From an uncultured Gammaproteobacteria bacterium (GTDB lineage: Bacteria; Pseudomonadota; Gammaproteobacteria; Arenicellales; UBA868): a DNA stretch of 59,766 bases. Below the pieces are notes generated by a model. It ran no database searches. It saw nothing but the letters and a program-made list of their open reading frames with translations, and was not told the DNA's origin. A program made the translations under genes and the position numbers. Shown one piece after another: positions 24,239 to 36,412 of this stretch. The DNA is taken from contig CAJQRU010000059.1 in NCBI GenBank assembly GCA_905612355.1, positions 1 to 59,766 of the forward strand, read 5' to 3'. The stretch's first letter is position 1; each line of letters opens with the position of its first letter.

Positions 24239-27200
24239 ATGACTTATTCCTTTACTGAGAAGAAACGCATTAGAAAGACATTCAGTAAGCAGGCCGGTGG
24301 TGATCTTGTGCCTAACTTACTGGATATACAGCGTGGATCTTATCGCAAACTGTTGCAGAAGGATGTCCCTACCCAACAGCGTATCGATCAAGGGTTGCAG
24401 GCTGCTTTTAAATCGGTGTTTCCGATAGAAAGTTACAACGGATTAGCGTCCCTTGATTTTGTGAGCTACCGACTCGGTGAGCCGACTTATGACGAGCGCG
24501 AATGCAAGCGGCAGGGTCGAATTTACTCTGCACCACTGCATGCTATTTTGAGACTGATGGTGTTCGAGAAGGTGGCTGGCGGGGAAAAAGTAATCCGCGA
24601 TGTTAAAGAGCAAGAGGTGTATATGGGTGAGGTGCCACTGATGACTAAGGATGGCACTTTTATTATCAATGGCACCCAACGAGTCATCGTCTCACAATTA
24701 CATCGGTCTCCAGGGGTATTCTTCGATCATGATAAGGGAAAGACGCACGCTTCGGGAAAGCTGCTCTTCTCCGCAAGAGTGATCCCCTATCGAGGTTCTT
24801 GGCTAGATTTTGAGTTCGACCAGAAGGATCTCATGTATGTGCGCATCGATCGACGGCGTAAGTTGCCGGCGACGGTCATTCTCCGCGCATTGAATTATTC
24901 AACGGAAGAGATTTTGGAGTTGTTTTTCGACACTGAAACGGTGCGACTAGTGGCTGAAGGGGTAGTGATTGATTTTGTGCCGGAGCGGCTTCGCGGTCAG
25001 GATTTTGAGTTCGATATCACCACGCCCTCTGGTGAGGTGATCGTGGAAGCTGGCAAGCGGGTTACGGCGCGTCATGTTCGAGCGCTGACCAGCTCGCGGG
25101 TCAAGCGGTTGCCGGTCTCGGATACCTACCTTGCACGGAATCCTGGCATGGGCCTATCTAAGGTTCTTTCCAAAGCGGTAGTGGACACCAACACGGGAGA
25201 GCTGCTGGCAGATGCCAATGACCAATTGACAGCCGAATTGTTAGCTAACTTTCGAGCTGCGAGCGTGGATGAGATCGAGATTATTTACGCCAATGATATC
25301 GATCATGGCCCATTTGTATCGAACACCTTACGTGCTGATGACACTCGCAGCGCACTCGAGGCGCAGATCGAAATCTATCGAATGATGCGACCTGGTGAGC
25401 CGCCAACTAAGGATTCTGCTGAGCAGTTGTTCAAGAATTTGTTTTTCAACACCGAACGTTACGACCTGTCCATGGTCGGGCGTATGAAACTCAATCGGCG
25501 TCTTGGGCGCCCCTCAGACGAGGGGCCTTCTCACCTTACGCAGGACGACATCATCGATGTCTTGCGGGTGATCGTGGATCTAAAGAACGGACGGGGTGAG
25601 ACTGACGACATCGACAATCTCGGTAATAGACGGGTTCGCTCAGTCGGTGAGCTGGTCGAAAACCAGTTCCGCGTCGGTCTGGTTCGTGTTGAGCGGGCTG
25701 TGCGCGAGCGGTTGACTGTCGCGGAGTCGGAAAATCTGACCCCACAAGATTTGATCAATGCCAAGCCAGTCTCTGCAGTGATAAAAGAGTTTTTTGGTTC
25801 GAGTCAGTTGTCCCAATTCATGGATCAGACGAACCCTCTGGCCGAGGTGACTCACAAACGACGGGTTTCTGCGTTGGGTCCCGGTGGTTTGACGCGAGAG
25901 CGGGCCGGTTTCGAAGTCAGGGACGTACATCCCACACATTACGGTCGCGTGTGTCCGATAGAAACGCCGGAAGGTCCGAATATTGGGTTGATCAATTCGC
26001 TGGCAGTCTATGCAAGAACAAACGAATACGGTTTTTTGGAGACCCCCTACCGTAAAGTGGTGAAGCGGCGCGTGACCGATGAGATTGAATATCTGTCAGC
26101 GATTGACGAATTCAAATATGTGATTGCTCAGGCTAACGCACCTCTCAGTGAGCGCGGTGTGTTGTCGGATGCACTTGTTTCTTGTCGATATCAAAATGAA
26201 TTCACTCTATCGACGCCGGATAAAATCGATTACATCGATATTGCCCCGTCGCAGATAGTGTCTGTTGCTGCATCTTTGATTCCGTTTCTGGAGCATGATG
26301 ACGCTAACCGTGCGCTCATGGGTTCGAATATGCAGCGGCAGGCGGTGCCAACGTTGCGTAGTGAAAAGCCATTGGTCGGCACTGGTTTTGAAAGAAAAGT
26401 AGCCAGTGATTCCGGCGTTGTAGTGATCGCCAGTCGGGGTGGTATGGTTAATTCAGTCGATGCTTCTCGCATTGTCGTCAAAGTAGATGACAAAGAGATG
26501 GGAACAGATGATGCTGGCGTCGATATCTATAGCTTGGTCAAATACACACGGTCTAACCAGAATACCACTATCAATCAGCGTCCCCTGGTCAAGGCCGGTG
26601 ATCGTATCAATGCGGGTGATGTGTTGGCCGACGGTCCTTCGACTGATCTAGGGGAGTTGGCTTTGGGTCGAAACGTGCTCGTCGCTTTTATGCCGTGGAA
26701 TGGCTACAACTTTGAGGACTCGATTCTGATCTCCGAACGGTTGGTGCAGGACGATGTTTACACGTCGATTCACATTGAAGAACTTCAGTGTGTGGCTAGG
26801 GATACGAAACTTGGGTCAGAAGATATTACGGGCGACATACCGAATGTGGGTGACTACGCTCTTGGAAAGCTGGATGAAGCCGGCATCATCTATATCGGAG
26901 CTGAGGTCGAGCCTAACGATATTCTAGTCGGCAAGGTCACGCCAAAAGGCGAGACGCAGTTAACCCCAGAAGAGAAGTTGCTGCGTGCCATATTTGGTGA
27001 GAAGGCATCTGATGTGAAGGACACGTCTCTTAGAATGCCCTCTGGCATGTCGGGGACTGTTATCGATGTGCAGGTGTTTACCCGTGATGGTATTGAGAAA
27101 GATAAGCGGGCGTTGGATATCGAGGATTACGAACTGACGCAGATCAAGAAAGACCTGAATGATCAGTTCCGTATCGTTGAGGACGATGCTTACGATCGTA

Positions 27201-28339
27201 TTGAGCAGTTACTGATTGGGAAGGTCGCCGAAGGTGGCCCGGCAGGTCTTGAGTCAGATACCGAACTCACTCGGGCGTACCTGAAGGATTTGCCTCGCGA
27301 GAAGTGGTTTGAAGTCCGAGTTCGTGATGAGGAGGTAAATCGTAGTCTTGAACGTATTCGTGACCAGCTGTCTCGTCAGGACCAACACTTCAAGGATCTC
27401 TACGACCAGAAGCGTGCGAAACTCGAGGCGGGTGATGAAATGCAGCCGGGTGTACTCAAACAGGTAAAAGTGTTCGTCGCTGTCAAGCGGCGACTCCAGC
27501 CTGGCGACAAGGTTGCTGGACGTCATGGAAACAAGGGCGTGATTTCAAAGATCGTACCGGTTGAAGATATGCCGTATATGGATGATGGTACGACTGTTGA
27601 TATTGTGTTGAACCCGTTGGGTGTGCCATCGCGAATGAATGTGGGCCAAGTGCTGGAGGCGCATCTGGGTTGGGCAGCACACGAATTGGGCAAGCAGATA
27701 GGCGCTTTGCTCGATCAACAATCGCCGGTCAGTGATATCAAAGCTCAACTGAACAAGGTCTATAACGGTGACGGCCGACCTAATGGCATTGGATCTTTAA
27801 CAAATAATGAAGTGATGGAATTGGCCACCAACCTTCGCGGTGGCGTACCCATGGCGACACCGGTGTTTGACGGTGCATCAGAAAGCGAGATTAAGGAGAT
27901 GTTGAAGTTGGCCGGGCTTCCGGAAAGTGGTCAGACCGTGCTCTATGACGGCAGAACCGGGGAGCAATTCGATCGGCCGGTGACTGTGGGCTATATGTAT
28001 GTGCTCAAACTGAATCATTTGGTCGACGACAAGATGCATGCACGCTCGACCGGTCCATACAGTCTGATCACGCAGCAACCATTAGGTGGTAAAGCTCAGT
28101 TCGGAGGCCAGCGGTTCGGCGAAATGGAAGTGTGGGCATTGGAGGCTTACGGTGCGGCTTATACCTTGCAGGAAATGCTAACGGTTAAGTCTGACGATGT
28201 GTTGGGACGGACCAAGATGTATGACAATCTGGTCAAGGGGGATCACCGAATGGAAGCGGCTGTGCCGGAGTCATTTAACGTGTTGGTCAAGGAAATCAGG
28301 GCGCTTGCCCTTAATATCGAAAAGAGGGAAGAACGTTAG
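24239..28339 (+). CDS. rpoB: DNA-directed RNA polymerase subunit beta
   Basis: A 1366-residue beta subunit, slightly longer than the 1342 of E. coli. The rifampicin-binding cluster [19 protein letters not shown] and [12 protein letters not shown] is wild type at the usual resistance positions. [13 protein letters not shown] and the C-terminal [20 protein letters not shown] are intact, the latter contacting beta-prime. It lies 149 bases after rplL and 61 before rpoC. AGGAACG precedes the ATG. Confidence 0.98.
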   Translation: MTYSFTEKKRIRKTFSKQAGGDLVPNLLDIQRGSYRKLLQKDVPTQQRIDQGLQAAFKSVFPIESYNGLASLDFVSYRLGEPTYDERECKRQGRIYSAPLHAILRLMVFEKVAGGEKVIRDVKEQEVYMGEVPLMTKDGTFIINGTQRVIVSQLHRSPGVFFDHDKGKTHASGKLLFSARVIPYRGSWLDFEFDQKDLMYVRIDRRRKLPATVILRALNYSTEEILELFFDTETVRLVAEGVVIDFVPERLRGQDFEFDITTPSGEVIVEAGKRVTARHVRALTSSRVKRLPVSDTYLARNPGMGLSKVLSKAVVDTNTGELLADANDQLTAELLANFRAASVDEIEIIYANDIDHGPFVSNTLRADDTRSALEAQIEIYRMMRPGEPPTKDSAEQLFKNLFFNTERYDLSMVGRMKLNRRLGRPSDEGPSHLTQDDIIDVLRVIVDLKNGRGETDDIDNLGNRRVRSVGELVENQFRVGLVRVERAVRERLTVAESENLTPQDLINAKPVSAVIKEFFGSSQLSQFMDQTNPLAEVTHKRRVSALGPGGLTRERAGFEVRDVHPTHYGRVCPIETPEGPNIGLINSLAVYARTNEYGFLETPYRKVVKRRVTDEIEYLSAIDEFKYVIAQANAPLSERGVLSDALVSCRYQNEFTLSTPDKIDYIDIAPSQIVSVAASLIPFLEHDDANRALMGSNMQRQAVPTLRSEKPLVGTGFERKVASDSGVVVIASRGGMVNSVDASRIVVKVDDKEMGTDDAGVDIYSLVKYTRSNQNTTINQRPLVKAGDRINAGDVLADGPSTDLGELALGRNVLVAFMPWNGYNFEDSILISERLVQDDVYTSIHIEELQCVARDTKLGSEDITGDIPNVGDYALGKLDEAGIIYIGAEVEPNDILVGKVTPKGETQLTPEEKLLRAIFGEKASDVKDTSLRMPSGMSGTVIDVQVFTRDGIEKDKRALDIEDYELTQIKKDLNDQFRIVEDDAYDRIEQLLIGKVAEGGPAGLESDTELTRAYLKDLPREKWFEVRVRDEEVNRSLERIRDQLSRQDQHFKDLYDQKRAKLEAGDEMQPGVLKQVKVFVAVKRRLQPGDKVAGRHGNKGVISKIVPVEDMPYMDDGTTVDIVLNPLGVPSRMNVGQVLEAHLGWAAHELGKQIGALLDQQSPVSDIKAQLNKVYNGDGRPNGIGSLTNNEVMELATNLRGGVPMATPVFDGASESEIKEMLKLAGLPESGQTVLYDGRTGEQFDRPVTVGYMYVLKLNHLVDDKMHARSTGPYSLITQQPLGGKAQFGGQRFGEMEVWALEAYGAAYTLQEMLTVKSDDVLGRTKMYDNLVKGDHRMEAAVPESFNVLVKEIRALALNIEKREER

Positions 28340-28400
28340 TGCTGCAAATCACGCATCACCGACCACCCAATAAAGTCCGGATTAAGTTTGAGGAATTCCA

Positions 28401-31400
28401 ATGAAAGATCTCTTTAGTTTGATCAACAAGCCTGATACGAGTCACGACTTTGACACCATACGCATCGGTATTGCTTCGCCTGACAAGATTCGGTCATGGT
28501 CTTTCGGTGAGGTAAAGAAGCCCGAGACCATCAATTACCGGACGTTTAAGCCAGAGCGCGATGGCCTGTTTTGTGCAAAGTTGTTTGGGCCTATGAGCGA
28601 CTACGAGTGTTTGTGCGGTAAGTATAAGAGGCTCAAACATCGTGGAGTCATCTGCGAGAAGTGCGGGGTGGAAGTTACTTTGTCGAAAGTGCGGCGCGAG
28701 CGCATGGGTCATATCGAACTGGCCAGCCCGTGTGCCCATATCTGGTTTCTCAAGTCGCTGCCGTCTCGGTTGGGTGTATTGCTTGATAAAACTGTGCGGG
28801 AAATCGAGCGAGTGTTGTATTTCGAAGCGTATATGGTCGTTAGTAAATCCGACGATATGTGGTTATTGCCGACCATCAGGGAAGATCATGAGTGGAAGGC
28901 AGGCTTTGACACAACCGGGTTACTCAAGCGATTGATTAAGGCTGGTGTGAGTGCAAAGGATATTCAAAATTTCCTTGAATCACTGAAAAGCGAACAGTTC
29001 GGCGAGGACGAATGGTACGAGGGTGCAGTGGTCCTTCTTAAAAAGGCCGTTAACCTTTTAAAGAAGGAAGTGCCTGCACTCAAGTCCAAATCGAAAGGTA
29101 GCTCTGAAGAAGATGAGTTCGATACCCGTGCAGCCGAGGATGAAATTATCACGCAATACCTGCAGGATAAAAAACTAAATCAGGGCGCATTATTGAGTGA
29201 GGACGAGTATCACGAGCGCATAGTCCTTGAGTCAGGGCTTGAGGCAGCTATGGGTGCCGAGGCGATTCGAAGCCTGCTGAAATCGTTAGATCTCAAGTCG
29301 GAACGTGTCACGCTTCGCGCTGAAATGAGTGAGACTAAATCGGAAACCAAATTTAAAAAACTGACCAAACGATTGAAGGTTGTTGAAGGGTTTCTCAATT
29401 CAGGTAACAAACCTGAGTGGATGGTAATGGAGGTGTTACCGGTTTTGCCGCCCGATCTGAGGCCCTTGGTGCCGCTTGACGGTGGACGGTTCGCAACGTC
29501 GGATTTGAACGACTTGTATCGTCGAGTGATTAATCGCAATAACCGATTGCGTCGGCTGCTTGATTTGAATGCGCCGGCAATCATCGTGCGAAATGAGAAG
29601 CGCATGTTGCAGGAGTCGGTTGATTCATTACTCGACAACGGGCGGCGGGGAAAGCCGGTCACCGGTTCCAACAAGCGTCAATTGAAGTCGTTAGCCGACA
29701 TGATCAAAGGAAAGCAGGGTCGTTTTCGTCAGAACCTGCTGGGCAAACGGGTAGATTACTCGGGACGATCTGTCATTGTGGTTGGTCCAACGCTGAAGTT
29801 ACATCAATGTGGGTTGCCTAAGAAAATGGCGCTAGAGTTATTTAAGCCCTTCATTTTCTCCCGGTTGGAGCTGCGTGGCCTATCGACGACCATAAAGCAG
29901 TCAAAGAAGATGGTAGACAACGAGGAGCTTGAGGTCTGGGACATTCTCGAAGAAGTGATACGGGAGCATCCTGTCTTGCTGAACCGAGCACCAACGCTTC
30001 ACCGGCTTGGTATTCAAGCCTTTGAACCGGTGCTGGTTGAAGGCAAGGCAATCCAACTACATCCGTTGGTGTGTACTGCCTACAATGCAGATTTTGATGG
30101 TGATCAGATGGCGGTGCATATTCCCCTGTCGATCGAAGCACAACTGGAGGCACGATCGTTAATGATGTCCTCCAACAATGTGCTTCATCCGGCCAATGGG
30201 GAGCCGATCATTAGTCCCTCGCAGGATATCGTTCTGGGTCTTTACTACATGACGCGTGAGCGGGTAAATGACCGTGGCGAGGGCAGTGTGTTTGCTGACG
30301 TCGCGGAGACGCGCCGAGCTTATGACACGGGACAGGTGTCGCTCCATGCCAAAGTTAAGGTTCGTATTGCGGAACAACGACTCGGCGAGGATGGTAGTTT
30401 GACCAAGATGGTCACTCTTCGGGATACAACGGTTGGACGTGCGTTGCTAATGGAGATTCTTCCCGACGGGTTGCCCTTTGATCTGGTCAATAAGACATTG
30501 CGCAAGCGTGCCATCTCGATGGTTATCGATGAATGCTATCGGCGGATCGGCTTGAAGGAGACGGTCGTTTTCTGTGATCAGTTGATGTACGTGGGGTTCT
30601 CCATGGCAGCGAAAGGTGGCATATCCATCGGTGTCGATGACATGATCGTGCCGGACACCAAGCCAGAGCGCCTCGCAACAGCAGAGCAGGAGGTAAAAAG
30701 CATACAGGAACAGTACAGCTCAGGCCTTCTGACTGATGGTGAGCGGTATAACAAGGTTGTGGACATCTGGACTCACGCCAGTGAGGTGGTAGCAGATGAG
30801 ATGATGAAGGGAATTCAGCACGAGGTGGTTGTTGACGTTGATGGCAATGAAGTAGTTCAAGAATCCTTCAATTCAATCTACATGATGGCTGACTCTGGTG
30901 CGCGAGGCAGTCCAGCGCAGATCCGACAACTGGCCGGCATGCGCGGTCTGATGGCTAAACCTGATGGCTCAATCATTGAAACTCCAATCACCGCTAATTT
31001 CCGCGAAGGATTGAATGTTCTTCAGTACTTTATTTCTACCCATGGCGCCCGTAAGGGCCTGGCGGACACTGCGCTGAAAACAGCTAACTCAGGCTATCTC
31101 ACTCGTCGACTGGTCGATGTCTGTCAGGACTTGGTTGTGAATGACGATGATTGTGGAACAAAGGCGGGCATTCTTCTCGAAGCTGTTGTTCAGGGCGGAG
31201 AGGTCATGGTTCCATTAACGGATCGAATTCTTGGGCGAGTGGTTGGCGAAAAAGTGGCGAGCCCACAGGGGCAAGTCCTTCTGAAGCCGGGTGATATGAT
31301 TGATGAGGCCGCCATACAGTTGATAGAAGAACACAATATCAATCAAATCAGGGTGCGTTCGCCGGTTACGTGTGAGACCCGTTATGGCATCTGCGCGACA

Positions 31401-32936
31401 TGTTATGGACGTGATCTCGGCCGGGGACATCTAGTCAATCGGGGCGAGGCGGTGGGGGTCATAGCGGCACAGAGTATCGGTGAACCCGGTACCCAGTTGA
31501 CTATGCGTACTTTTCATATCGGGGGTGCCGCGTCCCGAGCGGCTACGGCCAGCAAGGTTACGGTCAGGAGCGCGGGGACCGCCCGTTATGGTCGCTTCCG
31601 GGTTGTCAGGCGTGCTGATAGCAGGAACGTTGTGATATCGCGATCTGGTGAGTTGGTCGTTCAGGATACTTATGGTGTTGATCGTGAGCGATATAAGTTG
31701 CCTTTTGGCGCCGAGTTAACGGTTAACGACGGTGATGCAGTGGCCGCGGGTCAGTTGGTTGCCAGCTGGGATCCGCATACGCATCCCATCATCACTGTGG
31801 TACCGGGCAAGGTCAGTTTCAAGAATATGGATGATGGCGTCACAGTGACCCGTCAGGTGGATGAGCTGACCGGTTCCACGACACATGTGGTGCTTGACCC
31901 CAAACAGAGACGGGGTACCGCGCAGGAAATGCGCCCTGCCATTGAGATCGTCGATGCCAGTGGCCAAGCGAAAAAAATCCCCGGAAGTGAACGCGAAGCC
32001 CGTTACCAGATGCCTCCCGGCGCAACCATTACGGTGGTTGATGGACAGGCGGTAGACGCAGGCGCCGTGTTGGCGAGGATTCCACGAGAAGGTTCAAAAA
32101 CGCGGGATATAACCGGTGGTTTGCCTAGGGTGGCGGAACTCTTTGAGGCCCGAAGGGCAAAGGAACCTGCCATTTTGTCAACGCATAGCGGCCTGATCTC
32201 TTTTGGCAAGGAAGTGAAAACCAAAGTTCGACTTGTCATCACAGATGACAAGAATCGAGAACATGAGATGCAGATTTCGAAGACTCGCCCCATTAGTGTT
32301 TTTGAGGGAGAACACATAGAGCGAGGGGATGAGATCGTTGAAGGGCCTCGAGCCGCTGCAGATATTCTGGAGTTGCTCGGCGTGGAGCCGTTGACGACAT
32401 TTATTGTTACCGAAGTGCAGGAGGTTTATCGATTGCAGGGCGTTAAGATCAACGACAAGCATATCGAGGTGATCGTCCGTCAGATGCTGAGAAAGGTGCG
32501 TGTCACGAAGCCTGGCGATACCCGATACCTAAAAGATGAGATGGTTGAGCGTTCCACTATGCTGAAAGAGAATGACGCATTCGTGGCAGATGGAAAGAAG
32601 CCTGCTGTTTTCGTGCCTATACTGTTGGGTATTACCAAAGGGTCACTCAGCACCGAGTCGTTTATTTCCGCGGCTTCTTTTCAGGAAACCACCCGTGTTT
32701 TGACCGACGCATCGATGCAAGGGAAGACTGATCACCTGCGTGGTCTCAAAGAGAATGTCATTGTTGGTCGCCTCATCCCTGCAGGGACCGGATTAGCATT
32801 CCATGAGGAACGTCGGCGACGACGGGCAGAAGTGGTGGCGGAAGACAGTGAGCGCGAGGAAATGATTTTTGGCGCTGAGCCAGGTGAGACAACCGATGTG
32901 GGGAATTTAGACATTGGAGAGGCGGCGAATCAGTGA
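28401..32936 (+). CDS. rpoC: DNA-directed RNA polymerase subunit beta-prime (with N-terminal insertion)
   Basis: A 1511-residue beta-prime, about 104 longer than the 1407 of E. coli. The zinc-binding Cys70, 72, 85 and 88 are present in [13 protein letters not shown]...CEKC. The catalytic loop is [13 protein letters not shown] with three Asp binding magnesium, and [14 protein letters not shown]-type bridge/trigger sequences follow (here [18 protein letters not shown]). The extra length is almost all at residues 148-263, between FEAYMVV and LSEDEYHER, where E. coli has about 15 residues. The rest aligns well with the gammaproteobacterial protein. GAGGAATTCC precedes the ATG. rpsL follows after 142 bases. 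Confidence 0.98.
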   Translation: MKDLFSLINKPDTSHDFDTIRIGIASPDKIRSWSFGEVKKPETINYRTFKPERDGLFCAKLFGPMSDYECLCGKYKRLKHRGVICEKCGVEVTLSKVRRERMGHIELASPCAHIWFLKSLPSRLGVLLDKTVREIERVLYFEAYMVVSKSDDMWLLPTIREDHEWKAGFDTTGLLKRLIKAGVSAKDIQNFLESLKSEQFGEDEWYEGAVVLLKKAVNLLKKEVPALKSKSKGSSEEDEFDTRAAEDEIITQYLQDKKLNQGALLSEDEYHERIVLESGLEAAMGAEAIRSLLKSLDLKSERVTLRAEMSETKSETKFKKLTKRLKVVEGFLNSGNKPEWMVMEVLPVLPPDLRPLVPLDGGRFATSDLNDLYRRVINRNNRLRRLLDLNAPAIIVRNEKRMLQESVDSLLDNGRRGKPVTGSNKRQLKSLADMIKGKQGRFRQNLLGKRVDYSGRSVIVVGPTLKLHQCGLPKKMALELFKPFIFSRLELRGLSTTIKQSKKMVDNEELEVWDILEEVIREHPVLLNRAPTLHRLGIQAFEPVLVEGKAIQLHPLVCTAYNADFDGDQMAVHIPLSIEAQLEARSLMMSSNNVLHPANGEPIISPSQDIVLGLYYMTRERVNDRGEGSVFADVAETRRAYDTGQVSLHAKVKVRIAEQRLGEDGSLTKMVTLRDTTVGRALLMEILPDGLPFDLVNKTLRKRAISMVIDECYRRIGLKETVVFCDQLMYVGFSMAAKGGISIGVDDMIVPDTKPERLATAEQEVKSIQEQYSSGLLTDGERYNKVVDIWTHASEVVADEMMKGIQHEVVVDVDGNEVVQESFNSIYMMADSGARGSPAQIRQLAGMRGLMAKPDGSIIETPITANFREGLNVLQYFISTHGARKGLADTALKTANSGYLTRRLVDVCQDLVVNDDDCGTKAGILLEAVVQGGEVMVPLTDRILGRVVGEKVASPQGQVLLKPGDMIDEAAIQLIEEHNINQIRVRSPVTCETRYGICATCYGRDLGRGHLVNRGEAVGVIAAQSIGEPGTQLTMRTFHIGGAASRAATASKVTVRSAGTARYGRFRVVRRADSRNVVISRSGELVVQDTYGVDRERYKLPFGAELTVNDGDAVAAGQLVASWDPHTHPIITVVPGKVSFKNMDDGVTVTRQVDELTGSTTHVVLDPKQRRGTAQEMRPAIEIVDASGQAKKIPGSEREARYQMPPGATITVVDGQAVDAGAVLARIPREGSKTRDITGGLPRVAELFEARRAKEPAILSTHSGLISFGKEVKTKVRLVITDDKNREHEMQISKTRPISVFEGEHIERGDEIVEGPRAAADILELLGVEPLTTFIVTEVQEVYRLQGVKINDKHIEVIVRQMLRKVRVTKPGDTRYLKDEMVERSTMLKENDAFVADGKKPAVFVPILLGITKGSLSTESFISAASFQETTRVLTDASMQGKTDHLRGLKENVIVGRLIPAGTGLAFHEERRRRRAEVVAEDSEREEMIFGAEPGETTDVGNLDIGEAANQ
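28842..29189 (+). other. Segment encoding the RpoC clamp insertion
   Basis: This encodes residues 148-263 of RpoC. The segment is predicted by eye to be largely helical and charged, with amphipathic stretches such as [18 protein letters not shown] and [16 protein letters not shown], then a Ser/Lys/Glu-rich linker ([15 protein letters not shown]). It lies between conserved regions A and B in the clamp, the same neighbourhood as the non-conserved domain of Thermus beta-prime (from memory). The boundaries are approximate. Confidence 0.85.
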
Positions 32937-32992
32937 TGGTCAGTCCAGTGGGAGTCGAACGCTACTTACTAGGCCGTAAATCGTGATGAAAC

Positions 32993-33022
32993 TTGACATT
33001 ACTTCGAGGCCCGGCCTAGAAT
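32993..33022 (+). promoter_or_regulatory. Promoter of the rpsL-rpsG-fusA-tuf operon
   Basis: TTGACA (32993-32998), an 18-base spacer and TAGAAT (33017-33022) form a near-consensus sigma-70 promoter 57 bases upstream of the rpsL ATG. The bases after the -10 (CGCGGCCC) form a G+C-rich discriminator, a mark of ppGpp-sensitive promoters. This is the strongest promoter I found in the window. Confidence 0.75.
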
Positions 33023-33078
33023 CGCGGCCCTTTTGCAAGGTTCATCGGGGTTCCTGATGGAGACCCTGGGATAGACTT

Positions 33079-33453
33079 ATGCCTACTATTAATCAGTTGG
33101 TCAGAAAGCCACGGTCCCGGCACCGGAAGAAGTCGAATGTGCCGGCACTGGCTGCGTCGCCCCAGAAGCGGGGCGTGTGTACGCGCGTGTATACGACCAC
33201 ACCCAAGAAGCCGAATTCAGCATTGCGCAAGGTGGCTCGGGTGCGATTAACCAACGGTTACGAGGTGACGAGTTATATCGGTGGTGAGGGTCACAATCTG
33301 CAGGAACACTCAGTGGTGCTGATTCGAGGTGGGCGAGTAAAGGATCTGCCCGGAGTTCGGTACCACACGGTGCGCGGCACATTGGATGCGTCTGGCGTCG
33401 GCGATCGTCGACAGGGGCGTTCGAAGTATGGTGCTAAGCGACCTAAAGCATGA
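33079..33453 (+). CDS. rpsL: 30S ribosomal protein S12
   Basis: A 124-residue S12, part of the decoding centre. [19 protein letters not shown] and [23 protein letters not shown] are intact, with Lys at the classic streptomycin positions (Lys43 and Lys88 regions), so the allele looks drug-sensitive. It is the first gene after the str promoter. Confidence 0.98.
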   Translation: MPTINQLVRKPRSRHRKKSNVPALAASPQKRGVCTRVYTTTPKKPNSALRKVARVRLTNGYEVTSYIGGEGHNLQEHSVVLIRGGRVKDLPGVRYHTVRGTLDASGVGDRRQGRSKYGAKRPKA

Positions 33454-33781
33454 AGGCGGCACGGGTACACCACGGATCTCGGTTCGTCTAGACAAGTATT
33501 AAATGGGCCTGGTCGAGTAGTTTTCGGACGGGTAAATAAAGCGCTTAATTTTAGGATTGAGTGAAAATAAGCCGCGACGGTAACCAGACGTTGCTAGCGG
33601 CAAATAGCGGTTACGCCAGGATTGGATGAACCAGGCGTTGGTGGTGGGTTCGCCAACGGCTTTAACGGATGATTGTGATTGGAAGAGATCACTTGGCGTG
33701 GGCGTTTTTGGGGCATATGTTCCTTAACGAACGCAGATCATGAACTCATCGAAAACGAGAACTGATTAGGAATAAATAGGG
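33454..33781. other. Long rpsL-rpsG spacer (328 bp)
   Basis: No gene is supported here. In E. coli this gap is about 96 bases and holds the S7 translational control site. Here it is more than three times longer and contains locally repeated words (TAGCGGCAAATAGCGG near 33595) and several possible stems, but I could not define the S7 site. It ends with AGGAAT before the rpsG ATG. Confidence 0.5.
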
Positions 33782-34252
33782 ATGCCAAGGCGTAGAGAAG
33801 TACCTAAACGAGTGATGTTGCCGGATCCGAAGTTTAAGGATCAGACAGTCGCTAAGTTTATTAATGTGATTATGCTCGATGGTAAGAAGTCAATTGCCGA
33901 GGGTATTATTTATGGTGCGCTCGACATCATCCAGGATCGAGGAGCAGAGAAGCCGCTCGATATTTTCTACCAAGCGCTGGAAAATATTCGGCCGGTCGTC
34001 GAGGTCAAAAGTCGACGTGTTGGTGGGGCCACCTACCAGGTGCCAGTTGAAGTGCGACCGAGTCGCCGTAACGCTCTCGCGATGCGTTGGTTAGTCGAAT
34101 CTGCGCGAAAGCGTGGTGAAAAATCGATGACGCAACGTTTGGCGGGTGAGTTAATGGACGCGGCTGACAACCGAGGCGCTGCGGCGCGCAAGAAAGATGA
34201 AGTTCATCGAATGGCAGAGGCAAATAAGGCGTTTTCTCATTATCGTTTCTAA
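33782..34252 (+). CDS. rpsG: 30S ribosomal protein S7
   Basis: A 156-residue S7, the assembly initiator of the 30S head. [28 protein letters not shown] and the C-terminal [15 protein letters not shown] are typical. AGGAAT precedes the ATG. It is the expected repressor of the str operon. Confidence 0.98.
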   Translation: MPRRREVPKRVMLPDPKFKDQTVAKFINVIMLDGKKSIAEGIIYGALDIIQDRGAEKPLDIFYQALENIRPVVEVKSRRVGGATYQVPVEVRPSRRNALAMRWLVESARKRGEKSMTQRLAGELMDAADNRGAAARKKDEVHRMAEANKAFSHYRF

Positions 34253-34315
34253 CAAACGCAGTAGGCTCGACGCGCAACCAAATTTTTCTATTTAAGGCAT
34301 TACTCAGGACACACC

Positions 34316-36412
34316 GTGGCAAGAACCATCCCTCTCGAGCACTACCGCAATATCGGTATCATGGCTCATATTGATGCCGGTAAGACGACAACGACCGAGC
34401 GCGTCCTTTTTTATACGGGTATCTCCCACAAGTTAGGTGAGGTTCATGACGGCAATGCCGTTATGGATTGGATGGAACAAGAACAAGAAAGAGGTATAAC
34501 GATCACCTCGGCTGCGACTACGTGTTTTTGGCAAGGTATGGAGCAACAGTACCCCGAGCACAGAATCAACATCATCGACACGCCTGGGCATGTCGATTTT
34601 ACGATTGAGGTCGAGCGGTCCCTGCGTGTTCTCGATGGAGCGGTTGCAGTGTTTTGCGCGGTCGGTGGCGTTGAGCCTCAATCTGAGACGGTGTGGCGAC
34701 AGGCCGATCGTTACGGCGTTCCGCGCCTGGCCTTCATCAACAAGATGGATCGGACGGGTGCTGACTTTGAACGGGTAGTAGGACAGATCCGGGAGCGGCT
34801 CGGTGCAACGGCCGTTGCCATACAAATGCCTATCGGTGCTGAGGATGTTTTTAAGGGTGTCATTGATCTGGTCGAAATGCAGGCAATTTACTGGGACGAG
34901 GAAACCAACGGCACTAAATTTGAGAGAACAACTATTCCCGAGGCGCTCGAGCCACGGGCGCGTGAGTTGCATGAAGAGATGGTTGCCGCTGCGGCTGAGG
35001 CTAGTGATGAGCTGACCGAAAGTTATCTCGATGCTGGAACGTTATCCACCGATCAGATCAAGCAAGGGCTGCGTTTGCGGACACATGCAAACGAACTTGT
35101 TCTTGTGACATGTGGTTCTGCTTTCAAGAATAAGGGTGTTCAGGCGGTACTGGATGCGGTGATTGATTATTTGCCCAATCCCACCGAGGTGGCTGCAATT
35201 GAAGGTGCGGGTGAAAAAGAGGGCTCCGTTCTCGTGCGCAAGTCATCAGATGACGAAGGCTTTGCGGCACTTGGGTTTAAGATCATGACGGATCCGTTTG
35301 TCGGTCAGCTGGTATTTTTCCGTGTTTATTCTGGTGTTTTGAAAACGGGTGATACCGTGCTCAACCCTGTTAAAGGTAAGAAACAGAGAATTGGTCGTAT
35401 TCTGCAGATGCACGCTAATTCGCGGGAAGAAGTGAAGGAGGTCCGGGCGGGTGATATCGCGGCCGCGGTGGGGCTAAAGAATGTTTCTACGGGGGACACA
35501 TTGTGTGATCCTGACAATTATATTGTGTTGGAACAGATGGATTTCCCTGAGCCTGTTATTTCGCAGGCTGTGGAACCGAAGACCAAATCTGATCAGGAAA
35601 AATTAGGTGTTGCTCTGAGTAAGTTAGCTCAGGAGGATCCGTCTTTCAAGGTTTCCTCAGATGAAGAATCGGGACAGACCATTATCTCCGGAATGGGCGA
35701 ATTGCACCTCGATATCATCGTCGATCGGTTACGGCGAGAGTTCGCTGTAGATGCCAACATAGGTAAGCCTCAAGTGGCTTACCGAGAAACCGTGGGCCGC
35801 ATGATCGAACAAGAATACAAGCACGCGAAGCAGACGGGCGGGCGTGGGCAGTACGGCCATGTCCATCTCCGAGTGGAGCCCTCGGAACCAGGAGCCGGGT
35901 TTGAATTCGTTGATGCGATTAAGGGTGGTTCGGTGCCAAAGGAATACATCCCAGCGGTAAGGAAGGGCGTTAGCGAAGCGATGGAAGCGGGTGTTGTGGC
36001 GGGTTACCCAGTAATCGACGTAAAAACAACATTATTCGATGGGTCGTATCATGAAGTCGATTCTTCAGAGCACGCGTTCAAAGCAGCTGCGATTCAAGCA
36101 TTTCGAGAAGCAAGTATGCGTGCCGCGCCGGAATTATTGGAGCCGATCATGCGTGTCGAAGTGGTCACGCCTGAAGACTATATGGGTGCTGTTACTGGTG
36201 ACATCAATTCGCGGCGAGGCGTGATTGTTGAGATTGAGGATGTGCCGTCGGGAAAGATAGTGCGGTCAGATGTGCCGCTTGCCGAGATGTTTGGCTACGC
36301 GACATCTTTGCGATCTGCAACCCAGGGACGAGCGACTTACTCGATGGAATTTGGATGTTACATGACAGCGCCGGTGAGTGTGACTGAGGTAGTGATGAAG
36401 AAAGCGAGTTAG
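34316..36412 (+). CDS. fusA: Elongation factor G
   Basis: A 698-residue translocase. The G motifs are [21 protein letters not shown] and [10 protein letters not shown]. Domain II contains [13 protein letters not shown], domain IV contains [15 protein letters not shown], and domain V ends with MKKAS. GTG start. The last 68 bases are also present upstream of the first tuf gene. tuf follows after 54 bases. Confidence 0.98.
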   Translation: MARTIPLEHYRNIGIMAHIDAGKTTTTERVLFYTGISHKLGEVHDGNAVMDWMEQEQERGITITSAATTCFWQGMEQQYPEHRINIIDTPGHVDFTIEVERSLRVLDGAVAVFCAVGGVEPQSETVWRQADRYGVPRLAFINKMDRTGADFERVVGQIRERLGATAVAIQMPIGAEDVFKGVIDLVEMQAIYWDEETNGTKFERTTIPEALEPRARELHEEMVAAAAEASDELTESYLDAGTLSTDQIKQGLRLRTHANELVLVTCGSAFKNKGVQAVLDAVIDYLPNPTEVAAIEGAGEKEGSVLVRKSSDDEGFAALGFKIMTDPFVGQLVFFRVYSGVLKTGDTVLNPVKGKKQRIGRILQMHANSREEVKEVRAGDIAAAVGLKNVSTGDTLCDPDNYIVLEQMDFPEPVISQAVEPKTKSDQEKLGVALSKLAQEDPSFKVSSDEESGQTIISGMGELHLDIIVDRLRREFAVDANIGKPQVAYRETVGRMIEQEYKHAKQTGGRGQYGHVHLRVEPSEPGAGFEFVDAIKGGSVPKEYIPAVRKGVSEAMEAGVVAGYPVIDVKTTLFDGSYHEVDSSEHAFKAAAIQAFREASMRAAPELLEPIMRVEVVTPEDYMGAVTGDINSRRGVIVEIEDVPSGKIVRSDVPLAEMFGYATSLRSATQGRATYSMEFGCYMTAPVSVTEVVMKKAS

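Noticed and set aside
25780-25980. Possible rifampicin-resistance changes in RpoB
   Set aside because: The cluster residues read as wild type ([23 protein letters not shown]).
33079-33453. Possible streptomycin-resistance changes in S12
   Set aside because: The key lysines and surrounding motifs are wild type.
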